Below, one piece after another: positions 17,337 through 26,875 of a stretch of 64,000 bases of DNA (positions within the stretch are counted from its first letter, which is position 1; each line of letters opens with the position of its first letter). The stretch covers positions 1 to 64,000 of the forward strand of contig NZ_JAAXPA010000004.1 in assembly GCF_012396235.1 (NCBI RefSeq), in the 5' to 3' direction. The DNA is from Rhodococcus opacus (GTDB taxonomy: Bacteria; Actinomycetota; Actinomycetes; Mycobacteriales; Mycobacteriaceae). The translations under genes were made by a program, and so were the position numbers. Below the pieces are notes generated by a model. It saw nothing but the letters and a program-made list of their open reading frames with translations, did not search any database and had not been told where the DNA came from.

Positions 17337-18845
17337 ATGACAGCGACGATCGAACCCAGCCAAGCGGAACTCTTGCCGTCGGTACGGAACTTTCTGTCCG
17401 GCACCAAGCGATTCCTCGTCGGAGGGCAGTGGGTGGAATCGGCGAGCGGCGAGACGTTCGAGACGATCGACCCGGCCACCGGGCAGGTGCTGACCACCGT
17501 CGCGCGCGGTGGCGCCGAAGACGTCGACCGCGCGGTCCGGGCCGCACGCACGGCATTCGACGAGGGCCCGTGGGCGACCATGAAGCCCAACGAGCGGGAA
17601 CGGCTGATCTGGCGGGTCGGCGACATCCTCTCGGAGCGCGCCGAGGAATTCGGCCAGCTCGAGGCGCTGGACAACGGCAAGTCGGCGGGCATCGCGGCCG
17701 CTGTCGACGTCGCCTGGTCGGCCGACATCTTCCGCTACTTCGCGGGCTGGGCCACCAAGATCGAGGGCAGCACGGTCAACGTGAGCATGCCGTTCGTCCC
17801 CGGTGGCCAGTTCCATGCGTACACGCTGCGTGAACCCGTCGGCGTCTGCGGTCTGATCGTTCCCTGGAACTTCCCGTTGCTGATGGCCGCATTCAAGCTG
17901 GCCCCCGCGCTCGCCGCAGGCAACACGGTGATCCTCAAGCCCGCGGAGCAGACCCCGCTCACCGCGATCCTGCTCGGCGAGGTGTTCGAGGAGGCCGGCT
18001 TCCCGCCCGGCGTCGTCAACATCGTCACCGGCTACGGAGACGCGGGCGCGGCACTGTCGGCCCACGACGACGTCGACAAGATCGCGTTCACCGGCTCCAC
18101 CGAGGTCGGGAAGAAGATCGTCGACGCCGCCAGGGGCAACCTGAAGAAGGTGTCGCTCGAACTCGGCGGCAAGAGCGCCAACGTCGTGTTCGCGGATGCG
18201 GACTTCGACGCCGCCGTCACCGGATCGCTCAACGCCTGGCTGTTCAACCACGGCCAGTGCTGCGTCGCCGGCACCCGGATGTTCGTCGAGGACAGCATCT
18301 TCGACGACTTCACCGCAGCGGTCGCCGACGCCGCCGGCCAGGTCAAGATCGGCCCAGGACTCGACCCCACCACCCAACTCGGACCGCTGGTGTCGCAGGA
18401 ACAGTTCGACAAGGTCACCGGCTACCTGGCCGCCGGACTCGCCGACGGCGCCCGCGCCCTCACCGGCGGAAAGCGCTGGGGCGACACCGGCTTCTACGTC
18501 GAGCCGACGGTGTTCGTGGACGTGAAGCCCGAGTTCAGCATCGTCGAGGAGGAGATCTTCGGCCCCGTCGTCGCAGCGCTCCCGTTCAACGCAGAGGAGG
18601 GAGTCGCAAAGGCGGCGAACAGCAGCATCTACGGCCTCGCCGCCGGAATCTGGACCAAGGACCTGTCCAAGGCCCACCTCACGGCCCGTCAGCTCAAGGC
18701 CGGTTCGGTGTGGATCAACCAGTACAACGGGTTCGACACCGCCATGCCGTTCGGCGGATACAAGCAGTCCGGGTGGGGACGTGAGCTCGGGGCCACCGCC
18801 ATCGATCTCTACACCCAGACCAAAGCCGTCAACATCGCACTCTGA
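17337..18845 (+). CDS. NAD-dependent aldehyde dehydrogenase (phenylacetaldehyde dehydrogenase-like)
   Basis: A 502-residue class 3-type aldehyde dehydrogenase. Landmarks in order are VPWNFPLLMAAFKLAPALAAGN, ITGSTEVGKKI-type FTGSTEVGKK, catalytic Glu in LELGGKSANVV, catalytic Cys in FNHGQCCVAGTR, and EEIFGPVVAALPF. The C-terminal GGYKQSGWGRELG is typical of DhaS/FeaB-like enzymes. It oxidises the aldehyde made by the following alcohol dehydrogenase to an acid. The ATG at 17337 has CGGAGG upstream; the frame is open from 17301. Spacing to the alcohol dehydrogenase is 25 nt, so the two form one operon, probably driven by the upstream AcoR-like regulator. Confidence 0.92.
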   Translation: MTATIEPSQAELLPSVRNFLSGTKRFLVGGQWVESASGETFETIDPATGQVLTTVARGGAEDVDRAVRAARTAFDEGPWATMKPNERERLIWRVGDILSERAEEFGQLEALDNGKSAGIAAAVDVAWSADIFRYFAGWATKIEGSTVNVSMPFVPGGQFHAYTLREPVGVCGLIVPWNFPLLMAAFKLAPALAAGNTVILKPAEQTPLTAILLGEVFEEAGFPPGVVNIVTGYGDAGAALSAHDDVDKIAFTGSTEVGKKIVDAARGNLKKVSLELGGKSANVVFADADFDAAVTGSLNAWLFNHGQCCVAGTRMFVEDSIFDDFTAAVADAAGQVKIGPGLDPTTQLGPLVSQEQFDKVTGYLAAGLADGARALTGGKRWGDTGFYVEPTVFVDVKPEFSIVEEEIFGPVVAALPFNAEEGVAKAANSSIYGLAAGIWTKDLSKAHLTARQLKAGSVWINQYNGFDTAMPFGGYKQSGWGRELGATAIDLYTQTKAVNIAL

Positions 18846-18870
18846 CCGTCACTCAACGAGGAGAGAAGAC

Positions 18871-19983
18871 ATGAAGACCAAAGCAGCGGTTCTGTTCGAG
18901 ACGCACAAGCCGTTCGAGATCATCGAACTCGATCTGGACGGCCCGGGTCCCGGCGAAGTGCTCATCAAGTACGTCGCGGCAGGCCTGTGCCACTCGGACC
19001 TGCACCTCACCGACGGCGATCTGCCGCCGCGTTTCCCCATCGTCGGCGGGCACGAGGGTTCCGGCATCATCGAGGAAGTCGGCCCCGGTGTCACCAAGGT
19101 GAAGCCCGGCGACCACGTGGTCTGCAGCTTCATCCCGAACTGCGGCACGTGTCGGTACTGTGCCACCGGCCGCCAGAACCTGTGTGACATGGGCGCCACG
19201 ATCCTCGAGGGGTCGATGCCCGACGGATCGTTCCGGTTCCACTCGGGCAAGCAGGATTTCGGTGCCATGTGCATGCTCGGCACGTTCGCGGAGCGCGCCA
19301 CCATCTCGCAGCACTCGGTGGTGAAGGTGGACGACTGGCTCCCGCTCGAGACCGCCGTCCTCGTCGGCTGCGGTGTGCCGTCCGGTTGGGGCACCGCGGT
19401 GTACGCCGGCGGAGTTCGCGCCGGTGACACCGTCGTCATCTACGGCATCGGCGGACTCGGTATCAACGCCGTGCAGGGCGCGGTCAGCGCCGGCGCCAAG
19501 TACGTCGTGGTGGTGGATCCGGTGGCCATGAAGCGGGAGGCCGCGCTGAAGTTCGGCGCCACCCACGCGTTCGCGGACGCCGCGACCGCAGCAGAGAAGG
19601 TCAACGAACTGACCTGGGGACAGGGCGCCGATCAGGCCCTCATCCTGGTGGGCACCGTCGACGAAGAGGTGGTGCAGAACGCGACCGCCGTCATCGGCAA
19701 GGGCGGCACCGTCGTCATCACCGGCCTCGCCGACCCTGCCAAGCTCACCGTGCACATCTCGGGAACCGACCTGACCCTGAACCAGAAGACGATCAAGGGT
19801 TCGCTGTTCGGCTCGGCCAACCCGCAGTACGACATCGTCCGACTGCTACGCCTGTACGACGCGGGTCAGCTCAAGCTCGACGAGCTGATCACCACCAAGT
19901 ACACGCTCGAGCAGGTGAACGAGGGCTACCAGGATCTGCGGGACGGAAAGAACCTGCGTGGCGTGATCGTCCACCAGCAGTAG
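18871..19983 (+). CDS. NDMA-dependent (mycofactocin-type) zinc alcohol dehydrogenase
   Basis: A 370-residue zinc alcohol dehydrogenase. The catalytic zinc site is GLCHSDLHL with GGHEGSG, the structural zinc site is CGTCRYCATGRQNLC, and the NAD fold is GIGGLGINAVQGA. The sequence pattern (KPGDHVVCSFIPNCGTCRYC, LVGCGVPSGWGTAVYA) matches the actinobacterial NDMA-dependent family. Those enzymes keep NAD tightly bound and are thought to be re-oxidised through mycofactocin in vivo. It converts a primary alcohol to the aldehyde used by the upstream enzyme. The start at 18871 has AGGAGAG 9 nt upstream. The convergent gene is separated by an 18-bp hairpin. Confidence 0.88.
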   Translation: MKTKAAVLFETHKPFEIIELDLDGPGPGEVLIKYVAAGLCHSDLHLTDGDLPPRFPIVGGHEGSGIIEEVGPGVTKVKPGDHVVCSFIPNCGTCRYCATGRQNLCDMGATILEGSMPDGSFRFHSGKQDFGAMCMLGTFAERATISQHSVVKVDDWLPLETAVLVGCGVPSGWGTAVYAGGVRAGDTVVIYGIGGLGINAVQGAVSAGAKYVVVVDPVAMKREAALKFGATHAFADAATAAEKVNELTWGQGADQALILVGTVDEEVVQNATAVIGKGGTVVITGLADPAKLTVHISGTDLTLNQKTIKGSLFGSANPQYDIVRLLRLYDAGQLKLDELITTKYTLEQVNEGYQDLRDGKNLRGVIVHQQ

Positions 19984-19995
19984 GCGGCTTCGCCG

Positions 19996-20041
19996 CCCGT
20001 GCGCCTTTCTGGTTGTGCTAGCTACCAGAAAGGCGCACGGG
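19996..20041. terminator. 18-bp hairpin between convergent dehydrogenase and LLM genes
   Basis: CCCGTGCGCCTTTCTGGT (19996-20013) pairs perfectly with 20024-20041 around a 10-nt loop. It lies directly after the rightward alcohol dehydrogenase and overlaps the last codons of the leftward LLM gene (stop at 20018). It can serve as a bidirectional terminator. Confidence 0.75.
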
Positions 20042-21022
20042 CGCTCCGCGCCACACGTCGGCGAGCAGGTCGTACGTCTTCAGCCAGGACTCGGTGTTCT
20101 CGGCATGGGAGGCGACGATCAGCTCGTCGGCCTGCGCGTGCTCGGCGAATTCGTCGAGGTACGTCTTGACCTCGGTGGGGGTGCCGACGGCCGAGTAGCG
20201 CACCATCTGCGCGACCTGCTGACCCGCCGGGGACGTCATGATGAGGTCGACCTCCTCGGGGGTGAACTTCTGCCCGCGACCGACCATCTGCACCACCCGC
20301 CGCCGCAGGGACGCTTCGAACTGCCGGTGCGCGTCCTCGGTGGTGTCCGCGGCGATGGCGTTGACGCCGGCGATGACGTACGGCTCGGACAGATCCTCGG
20401 ACGGCTCGAACCGCTCCCGGTACAGCGTGACGGCGTCGACGAGCGAGTCGGGGGAAAAGTGGGACGCGTTGGCGTAGGGGAGTCCGAGCTTCGCGGCGAG
20501 CTGTGCGCCGAACGTCGAGGACCCGAGGATGTAGAGGGGAACGTTCGTACCCTTGCCGGGGATCGCGTCGACGCCGGGAACCCGTGACACACCGCGGAGG
20601 TATGCCTGGAGTTCCAGCACGTCCTGCGGGAAGCGGTCCGCGGACGCCGGGTCGCGGCGCAGCGCATACATCGTCTTCTGATCACTGCCCGGGGCGCGTC
20701 CGAGTCCGAGGTCGATGCGACCGGGGTGCAGTGTCTCGAGGGTGCCGAACTGCTCCGCAATCGTCAGCGGCGCGTGGTTGGGCAGCATGATGCCGCCGGC
20801 GCCGAGCCGGATGCTCTCGGTGTGCGCGGCAACGTGCGCGATGAGGACGCTCGTCGCGGATGAGCCGATCGACGGCATGTTGTGGTGCTCCGCGTACCAG
20901 ATGCGGCGGTACCCGCGGGTCTCCGCGAGTTGCGCGAGCTTCACGCTCGCATCGAAACTGTCCCGCGCCGTGTCGCCCTCGCGGATGTAGGCCAGATCGA
21001 GAATCGACAGAACAGCGCTCAC
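20018..21022 (-). CDS. LLM-class flavin-dependent oxidoreductase
   Basis: A 334-residue luciferase-like TIM-barrel protein of the alkanal-monooxygenase-like group. Typical segments are [18 protein letters not shown] at the N-terminus, [71 protein letters not shown], and [26 protein letters not shown]. It probably uses FMNH2 or F420; the substrate is unknown. The adjacent LLM gene on the same strand is more F420-like. The gap between them contains a hairpin, so they are not clearly one operon. Confidence 0.85.
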   Translation of the reverse strand: MSAVLSILDLAYIREGDTARDSFDASVKLAQLAETRGYRRIWYAEHHNMPSIGSSATSVLIAHVAAHTESIRLGAGGIMLPNHAPLTIAEQFGTLETLHPGRIDLGLGRAPGSDQKTMYALRRDPASADRFPQDVLELQAYLRGVSRVPGVDAIPGKGTNVPLYILGSSTFGAQLAAKLGLPYANASHFSPDSLVDAVTLYRERFEPSEDLSEPYVIAGVNAIAADTTEDAHRQFEASLRRRVVQMVGRGQKFTPEEVDLIMTSPAGQQVAQMVRYSAVGTPTEVKTYLDEFAEHAQADELIVASHAENTESWLKTYDLLADVWRGAPVRLSGS

Positions 21023-21070
21023 GGGATTCGTTACCTTTCGTCACCAAGAACAGGCGCGAGAGGTCAGCCT

Positions 21071-21110
21071 CGCGCACTACCTCTGGGTGCAACCGCAGAG
21101 GTAGTGCGCG
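21071..21110 (-). terminator. 15-bp hairpin downstream of the second LLM gene
   Basis: CGCGCACTACCTCTG (21071-21085) is exactly complementary to 21096-21110 with a 10-nt loop. It sits 22 nt beyond the stop of the leftward gene at 21132 and upstream of the LLM gene starting at 21022. It probably ends transcription of the upstream unit. Confidence 0.7.
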
Positions 21111-21131
21111 TATTCCGGGCGGCCGGAACGG

Positions 21132-22115
21132 TCAGGCGTCGACGAGGGGACGCAACGTGCGCCCGGTGAGTTCGACGATGCCGGGTTCGTGCCCGTTGGC
21201 GACGAGATTGAGGACGATGCCGTCGATTCCCGCGTCGAGGACACGGGCCTTCAGCTGTTCGGCCACCTCGTCGGGGGCGCCGCAGAACTGCCGGTCGGTG
21301 GCGGCGGCGCGTTCCTCGTCCGACGCCTTCGACAGGTCGACACCCTGCGTGAGCAGGAAGTCGTGCTGGAGCTGCCGGGCGCGGTCGCCGTCCTCGTCGA
21401 TGATGACGAAGGCGAGGTAGCTGGTCTCCAGCGTGGACCGGTCGCGACCGATCTCCGAGCACCGGGCATCGAGGGCCTCGAGCTTGCGCGGCAGTTCGCG
21501 GGCGTTGCAGATGATGTTCAGGTGGTCCGCGAACCGGGCGGCGAGACCGAACGTCTTCTTCTCACCGCCACCTCCGAGCATGATCGGCAGGTTGTCGCGG
21601 ATCCGTGGCTCGTTGATCGCGTTCTCGACGTGATACCACTTGCCGTCGAACGTGGGACGTTCGCCGTGCAGCATCGGCGCGATGATCTGCAGTGCCTCGT
21701 CGAGCCGTTCGAATCGGTCGGTGAACGTGCCGAACTCGTAGCCGTACTGCTTGTGCTCGAGTTCGAACCAGCCGGCGCCGATTCCGAGGACGGCCCGTCC
21801 GCCGCTGGCGACGTCCAGGGTGGTCACCGCCTTGGCGAGCATGGGAGGGTTCCGGTAGGTGTTGCCGGTGACCAGCGCGGACAGCTGGATGTTGTCGGTG
21901 GCCGTGGCGAGGGCGCCGAGGGCGGTGTACGCCTCGAGCATCGGTTCGTCGGGCGCACCGATGCCCGGCAGTTGATAGAAGTGGTCCATCACGAATGCGG
22001 TGTCGAAGCCCGCGGATTCGGCCTCACGGGCCTGCGCGATAACGGTCGGGAACAGGTCCGCGACGGGGGTGGAGTAACTGAAATTCGGCATCTGATATCC
22101 AAGGCGAATAGTCAC
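21132..22115 (-). CDS. F420-dependent LLM-class oxidoreductase
   Basis: A 327-residue luciferase-like protein of the actinobacterial F420-dependent group. Segments include IRLGYQMPNFSYSTP, AREAESAGFDTAFVMDHFYQLPGIG, LGALATATDNIQLSALVTGNTYRNPPMLAKAVTTLDVASGGRAVLGIGAGWFE and LPIMLGGGGEKKTFGLAARFADHLN. The last is the usual cofactor-proximal loop. The GTG at 22115 aligns with the family start, although the frame remains open upstream. It is divergent from the NRPS gene across about 200 nt. No function can be assigned beyond hydride transfer to or from F420. Confidence 0.85.
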   Translation of the reverse strand: MTIRLGYQMPNFSYSTPVADLFPTVIAQAREAESAGFDTAFVMDHFYQLPGIGAPDEPMLEAYTALGALATATDNIQLSALVTGNTYRNPPMLAKAVTTLDVASGGRAVLGIGAGWFELEHKQYGYEFGTFTDRFERLDEALQIIAPMLHGERPTFDGKWYHVENAINEPRIRDNLPIMLGGGGEKKTFGLAARFADHLNIICNARELPRKLEALDARCSEIGRDRSTLETSYLAFVIIDEDGDRARQLQHDFLLTQGVDLSKASDEERAAATDRQFCGAPDEVAEQLKARVLDAGIDGIVLNLVANGHEPGIVELTGRTLRPLVDA

Positions 22116-22314
22116 CCGTTCGACGCTACTCGGATGGCGGCTGCGGCACCTCCCCGAATTCGAGGGTAGGCGGGTGCGCACCCTGGGGTGCCTGGTGGAG
22201 GCGGTGCGTGTCGAGCAGGCTGACGGTTGGTGCCATAGCAGTCGCCGATCCGACATCCGCGACGACTCTGCGCAGTGGGGTGATGGAGTGCAGAGCGCAG
22301 CCTGAGGGGGAAAG

Positions 22315-25300
22315 ATGAATTTCGATTTCGATTCGCAGCAGCAATCCGGCGGCACGGCGTGCGCCTGCCCGGAAAGGCCCGCGCCTGTCCGGCCCGACGT
22401 CGCCATCGTGGAGCGCCCGCTCGGGCGCCCGGCGCGAGCGGCCGTGGGCGCCTTCCCGCTGACCGCGGCGCAGCGATCCATCTGGTTCGCGCAACAGCTC
22501 ATGCCGGAGATTCCGTACGTCATCGCCCACTACGTCGATCTGCGCGGTCCGGCCGAACTCGCCGTTCTGCGTGACGCCACCCGTCGCGCGAATCGCGAAT
22601 TCGGCTGGGGAGCGGTGCGCCTGCTGGACATCGACGGGCAGCCGCATCAGGTCGTGGACCCGACCGTCGACGACCGGGTGCTCACCACGGACCTTCGCGG
22701 CGAGGACGATCCCGTGGACGCTGCCCATCGCTGGATGCGGAACGACCGGAGCGCTCGCACCGACATGTACGACGGACCGCTCCTCGTCTCGCACATTCTG
22801 CAGCTGGGCGACGATCACTACTACTGGTACTCCCGCGCTCACCACATCGTGTCGGACGGGTACGCCGCGATGATGCTGATGAGCCGCACGGCCGAACTGT
22901 ATGTCGCCGCCATCGAGGGCAGGGAGCCGCCGGACAGCCGGATCGTGGGGCCGGAACGTCTCGTGCGGGAGGACGCGACCTACCGTGCCTCGACCCGGTT
23001 CGCCCGGGACCGCGACTACTGGCGCGACTCCGGCGGCGACCTGGCGTCGGTCCTCAGCCTCAGCGGCCGCACGGCGCGACCGGGCACCGACGCCCGGACG
23101 GCGACCGGGCACACGAGCCCGAGCGGGAACTCACGGAATTCGACGGCCGTGACGGTCGCCGCCTTCGCCGCCTACCTCGCCAGGATGACCGGCGTCGACG
23201 ACGTCGTCCTCTCGTTGCCGGTGTCGGCGAGAACGACGGCCCGCCTCAGGTATTCGGGCGGTTCGGTGTCCAATGTGATTCCGTTGCGGCTGAAGGGAAT
23301 CGGCTCTGCCACCGTAAGTCAGGCGGTCGGAACCGCCGAGACGGCGTTGACAGCGGCACTGCGGCATCAACGCTACCGCCGCGAGGACATCGGCCGGGAC
23401 CTCGCCACGGGCGGTGTCGAACTCATGCATTTCGGTCCGGTGGTCAACGTCATGATGTTCACGAAGGAGATCACGCTCGGCTCCGTGAACGGGACGGTTC
23501 GGGTGCTCACCACCGGTCCCGTCGCCGACCTCGCCGTCAACATCTATCCGGGGGCCGAGGGCAGTGCCGCCCGCATCGACTTCGAGGGAAACCCGGCACT
23601 GTACGACCACGCCGAACTGACCGGACATCACGCGCGTTTCCTCGCCTACCTCGACAGGTTCACCACATCGGTCGAGTCGGAACGACCGGTCGCCGACCTC
23701 GACGTCTTCCTCGCCGGCGAGCGCGGAGATTTCGCTCCCGCGCAGGGACTTCCGGATGCCGACCCGATCACACTCGACCGCATCCTCGCGGGGACCGTCG
23801 CGGACGCCCCGGGGGCGATCGCGATCCGCGACCGCGGGCGGGAACTGTCCTACGGCGACCTGGACCGGCTCGCCGGCCGGCTCGCCCGCGTCCTGACCGG
23901 CCGGGGCATCGGGCCCGAGAGCATCGTCGCGGTCTCCATCCCGCGGTCGCTCGAGTCGGTGCTGGCGTTGTGGGCCGTCGCGAAGGCCGGCGCGGCCTAC
24001 GTTCCGATCGACCCCTCGCACCCGAGCGCTCGCATCTCGTACACCCTGGACGATTGCGGCGCGACGGTCGGGCTGACCGTCCGCACGGAGCGCGCCCGAC
24101 TGCCTGGCACCGTCGCATGGCTGACCATGGATATCGACGACCTCGAAAACCTCTGTGAAGAAACCCTCCCCGGTGCGGAACGGACCCGGCCGCTACTCGT
24201 GGACCATCCCGCGTATCTGATCTACACGTCCGGGTCGACGGGAGCGCCGAAGGGCGTCGTCGTCACCCATCGCGGCCTTGCCAACCTCGCCCAGGAGATT
24301 CGGGACAAGTACGCGGTGTCCGCGCGTTCTCGTGTCCTGCATTTCGCCTCACCGAGCTTCGACACCGCTCTCGTCGAAGTATTCGCGGCCTGTGTCGGCG
24401 GCGCGACGCTCGTCGTGACCCCGCCCGGGGTGTTCGGCGGTGAGGAACTGTCACGACTGTTGCGCGACGAACACGTCACTCACCTCCTGATGACGCCGTC
24501 CGCCCTGGCCGCCATCGATCCCTGCGCGATGGACGAACTGGAGTTGGTGCTGGTCGGAGGGGAGGCGTGTCCTCAGGCGCTGGCGCGGCGGTGGGCCGGC
24601 GGCCGGACCATGCGGAACGCGTACGGTCCGACGGAGACGACGTGCAGCGTCACTCTCACGGATCCGGTGTCACCGGACGAGCGGATGACGATCGGCGCTC
24701 TGATGCGCGGTGTGGACGCGGTGGTTCTGGATCACCGTCTACGTCCGCTTCCGCCGGGCGCTGTCGGTGAGCTGTACCTCGCCACCCCGGCACTCGCCCG
24801 CGGCTACCATCGGCGCCACGGGCTGACCGCTGCCCGGTTCGTCGCCGACCCGTTCGGCCGCAGCGGATCCCGGATGTTCCGCACCGGGGACGTGGTGCGG
24901 TGGACGGCGGCAGGGACGCTCGAGTTCCTGGACCGAGCGGACGACCAGATCAAGATCCGAGGGTTCCGTGTGGAGCTGGGCGAGATCAACGCCACGCTGA
25001 ACACGCATCCGGGCGTCGCCTTCGCCGCGACGGTGGTGCAACGGAATCCGGCCGGCGACCCGAACCTGGTGTCCTACATCATGGCCGACGGGGACGCGTC
25101 GATCGATCGCGAAGCGTTGAAGGCGCACCTGGCACGGTTCCTGCCGGAATACATGGTTCCGAAATCGATCATGCTCGTGGACTCGATCCCGTTGACTCCG
25201 ACGGGAAAGCTCGACCGGGCGGCGCTCCCGCTGCCGGAGTTCGGCTCGGATTCGGTGCTTCATCGTGACCCCGAGACCCCGGCCGAGCGCCGCGTCGCGC

Positions 25301-26844
25301 GGGTATTCGCCCAGGTGCTCGGCGTGGATTCGGTCGGCGCCGACGATTCCTTCTTCGATCTCAGCGGCGATTCACTGTCGGCCATCCGGGTGGTCGCGAC
25401 GATCAACGCCGAGTTGGGCACCACGCTGGGCGTGCGCGAACTCTTCGACGCACCGACGGTCGCGGCACTCGCACGGACGATCGCGGAGGCCGGCGCACAC
25501 CCGCAGAACGCGGGGCACCCCCGCGGGCCGACGTTGGGCGCCGCACCACTGCCGGACCTGGTGCCGCTGTCGCCATCGCAGTACTTCATCGACCGCACCG
25601 TCGTGCAACCCGCTCTCCACAACATCCCCTTCACGGTACGAGTGCGCGGCGGATTCGACGTCGACGCGCTGCGCTCGGCGATGGCGGATGTGCTGGGCCG
25701 GCATCGTTCGCTGCGGACGGTGTTTCCCGACTCGCCGTCGGGGCCGTACCAGCGTGTGCTCGACGTGGCCGATGCGTTGCCCGACCTGACTCCGGTGGAG
25801 ACCGGCGCCGCGGACGTGGAAGCACAGACGTCGGAACTGCTGTCCGCGGGATTCGACGTGCGGCGTGAGCCTCCTCTGCGCGCCCGGCTGTTCCGGCTCG
25901 GCGACGGCGACCACCTTCTGGCCTGCGTCGTCCATCACATCGCGGCCGACGGCTGGTCGCTCGCACCCTTGGCACGAGATCTCGCCGACTCCTACCGTGC
26001 CCGGTCGACCGGCAGCGAGCCCGCGTCGGAGCCGCCGGTCGTGCACTACGCCGACTACACGGTGTGGCGTCGGGCCTTGCTCGGCGACGAGAACGACCCG
26101 GACAGCATCGCCTCCCAGCAGATCGCCCACTGGACGAAGGAACTGTCGGGACTTCGGGGGGAGCTCGCGCTGCCCACCGATCGCCCCAGGCCCCGCCGGT
26201 GGACCTATCGAGCGGGACGACTTCCGTTCTCGCTCGACGAGCATGCGCACCGAGGCCTGCTGGCCACCGCGCACGAGCACCACGCCAGCCTGTTCACGGC
26301 GCTCAGGTCGGCAGTGGCGGTCCTGCTCGCCCGCGTCAGCGGCGACCCCGACATCGCGATCGGAACTCCGATCGCGGGCCGGGGAGACCCGGCGCTCGAC
26401 GACGTGGTGGGAATGTTCGTCAACACGCTCGTTCTGCGCACCCGGGTAGACCCGACGATGACGCTGTGCGACATCGTCGATCGGTCACGCGGCGTGGAGC
26501 TTCGCGCTCTGGCAAATGCCGACGTGCAGTTCGAGCGACTCGTCCAGGTGCTCGATCCGCCGAGGTCACCGTCCCTGCACCCGCTGTTCCAAGTCGCGCT
26601 GTCGCTGAACAACTTCGCTCCCGCAGCCCTGAACGTGTCCGGGCTCGACTTCGAGGTCACACCCCGTCCACTCGACATCGCCAAGTGCGATCTGCATTTC
26701 CACTTCACCGAACGTCACGACGTCGACGGGCGGCCCGACGGTATCGATGCCGAACTGGTGTATTCCGCCGACCTCTACGACGCATCCACCGCACAGGGTT
26801 TCGTCGACACGCTGCACACCATCGTCGACCCGATCGGTAGGTGA
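22315..26844 (+). CDS. Non-ribosomal peptide synthetase, C-A-T-C architecture, no thioesterase
   Basis: 1509 residues. Domains: condensation 1 (about 45-470, active site HHIVSDG with H177), adenylation (about 485-960, YTSGSTGAPKGV, NAYGPTETT, GEIN...), carrier protein (about 985-1050, phosphopantetheine Ser1020 in SGDSLSA) and condensation 2 (about 1065-1500, HHIAADG with H1208). There is no epimerase, thioesterase or reductase. By eye the adenylation pocket residues read D-T-V-L-L-G-A-C-S plus the invariant Lys; I do not recognise this code. No MbtH, transporter or PPTase gene is adjacent. The enzyme could activate one residue and join it to an acyl or peptidyl donor and an acceptor such as a sugar, lipid or amine. 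The start at 22315 follows GGGGGAAAG. Confidence 0.93.
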   Translation: MNFDFDSQQQSGGTACACPERPAPVRPDVAIVERPLGRPARAAVGAFPLTAAQRSIWFAQQLMPEIPYVIAHYVDLRGPAELAVLRDATRRANREFGWGAVRLLDIDGQPHQVVDPTVDDRVLTTDLRGEDDPVDAAHRWMRNDRSARTDMYDGPLLVSHILQLGDDHYYWYSRAHHIVSDGYAAMMLMSRTAELYVAAIEGREPPDSRIVGPERLVREDATYRASTRFARDRDYWRDSGGDLASVLSLSGRTARPGTDARTATGHTSPSGNSRNSTAVTVAAFAAYLARMTGVDDVVLSLPVSARTTARLRYSGGSVSNVIPLRLKGIGSATVSQAVGTAETALTAALRHQRYRREDIGRDLATGGVELMHFGPVVNVMMFTKEITLGSVNGTVRVLTTGPVADLAVNIYPGAEGSAARIDFEGNPALYDHAELTGHHARFLAYLDRFTTSVESERPVADLDVFLAGERGDFAPAQGLPDADPITLDRILAGTVADAPGAIAIRDRGRELSYGDLDRLAGRLARVLTGRGIGPESIVAVSIPRSLESVLALWAVAKAGAAYVPIDPSHPSARISYTLDDCGATVGLTVRTERARLPGTVAWLTMDIDDLENLCEETLPGAERTRPLLVDHPAYLIYTSGSTGAPKGVVVTHRGLANLAQEIRDKYAVSARSRVLHFASPSFDTALVEVFAACVGGATLVVTPPGVFGGEELSRLLRDEHVTHLLMTPSALAAIDPCAMDELELVLVGGEACPQALARRWAGGRTMRNAYGPTETTCSVTLTDPVSPDERMTIGALMRGVDAVVLDHRLRPLPPGAVGELYLATPALARGYHRRHGLTAARFVADPFGRSGSRMFRTGDVVRWTAAGTLEFLDRADDQIKIRGFRVELGEINATLNTHPGVAFAATVVQRNPAGDPNLVSYIMADGDASIDREALKAHLARFLPEYMVPKSIMLVDSIPLTPTGKLDRAALPLPEFGSDSVLHRDPETPAERRVARVFAQVLGVDSVGADDSFFDLSGDSLSAIRVVATINAELGTTLGVRELFDAPTVAALARTIAEAGAHPQNAGHPRGPTLGAAPLPDLVPLSPSQYFIDRTVVQPALHNIPFTVRVRGGFDVDALRSAMADVLGRHRSLRTVFPDSPSGPYQRVLDVADALPDLTPVETGAADVEAQTSELLSAGFDVRREPPLRARLFRLGDGDHLLACVVHHIAADGWSLAPLARDLADSYRARSTGSEPASEPPVVHYADYTVWRRALLGDENDPDSIASQQIAHWTKELSGLRGELALPTDRPRPRRWTYRAGRLPFSLDEHAHRGLLATAHEHHASLFTALRSAVAVLLARVSGDPDIAIGTPIAGRGDPALDDVVGMFVNTLVLRTRVDPTMTLCDIVDRSRGVELRALANADVQFERLVQVLDPPRSPSLHPLFQVALSLNNFAPAALNVSGLDFEVTPRPLDIAKCDLHFHFTERHDVDGRPDGIDAELVYSADLYDASTAQGFVDTLHTIVDPIGR

Positions 26845-26875
26845 CCCCGCGGAATCGACGTGGTAGAGATAGCTC

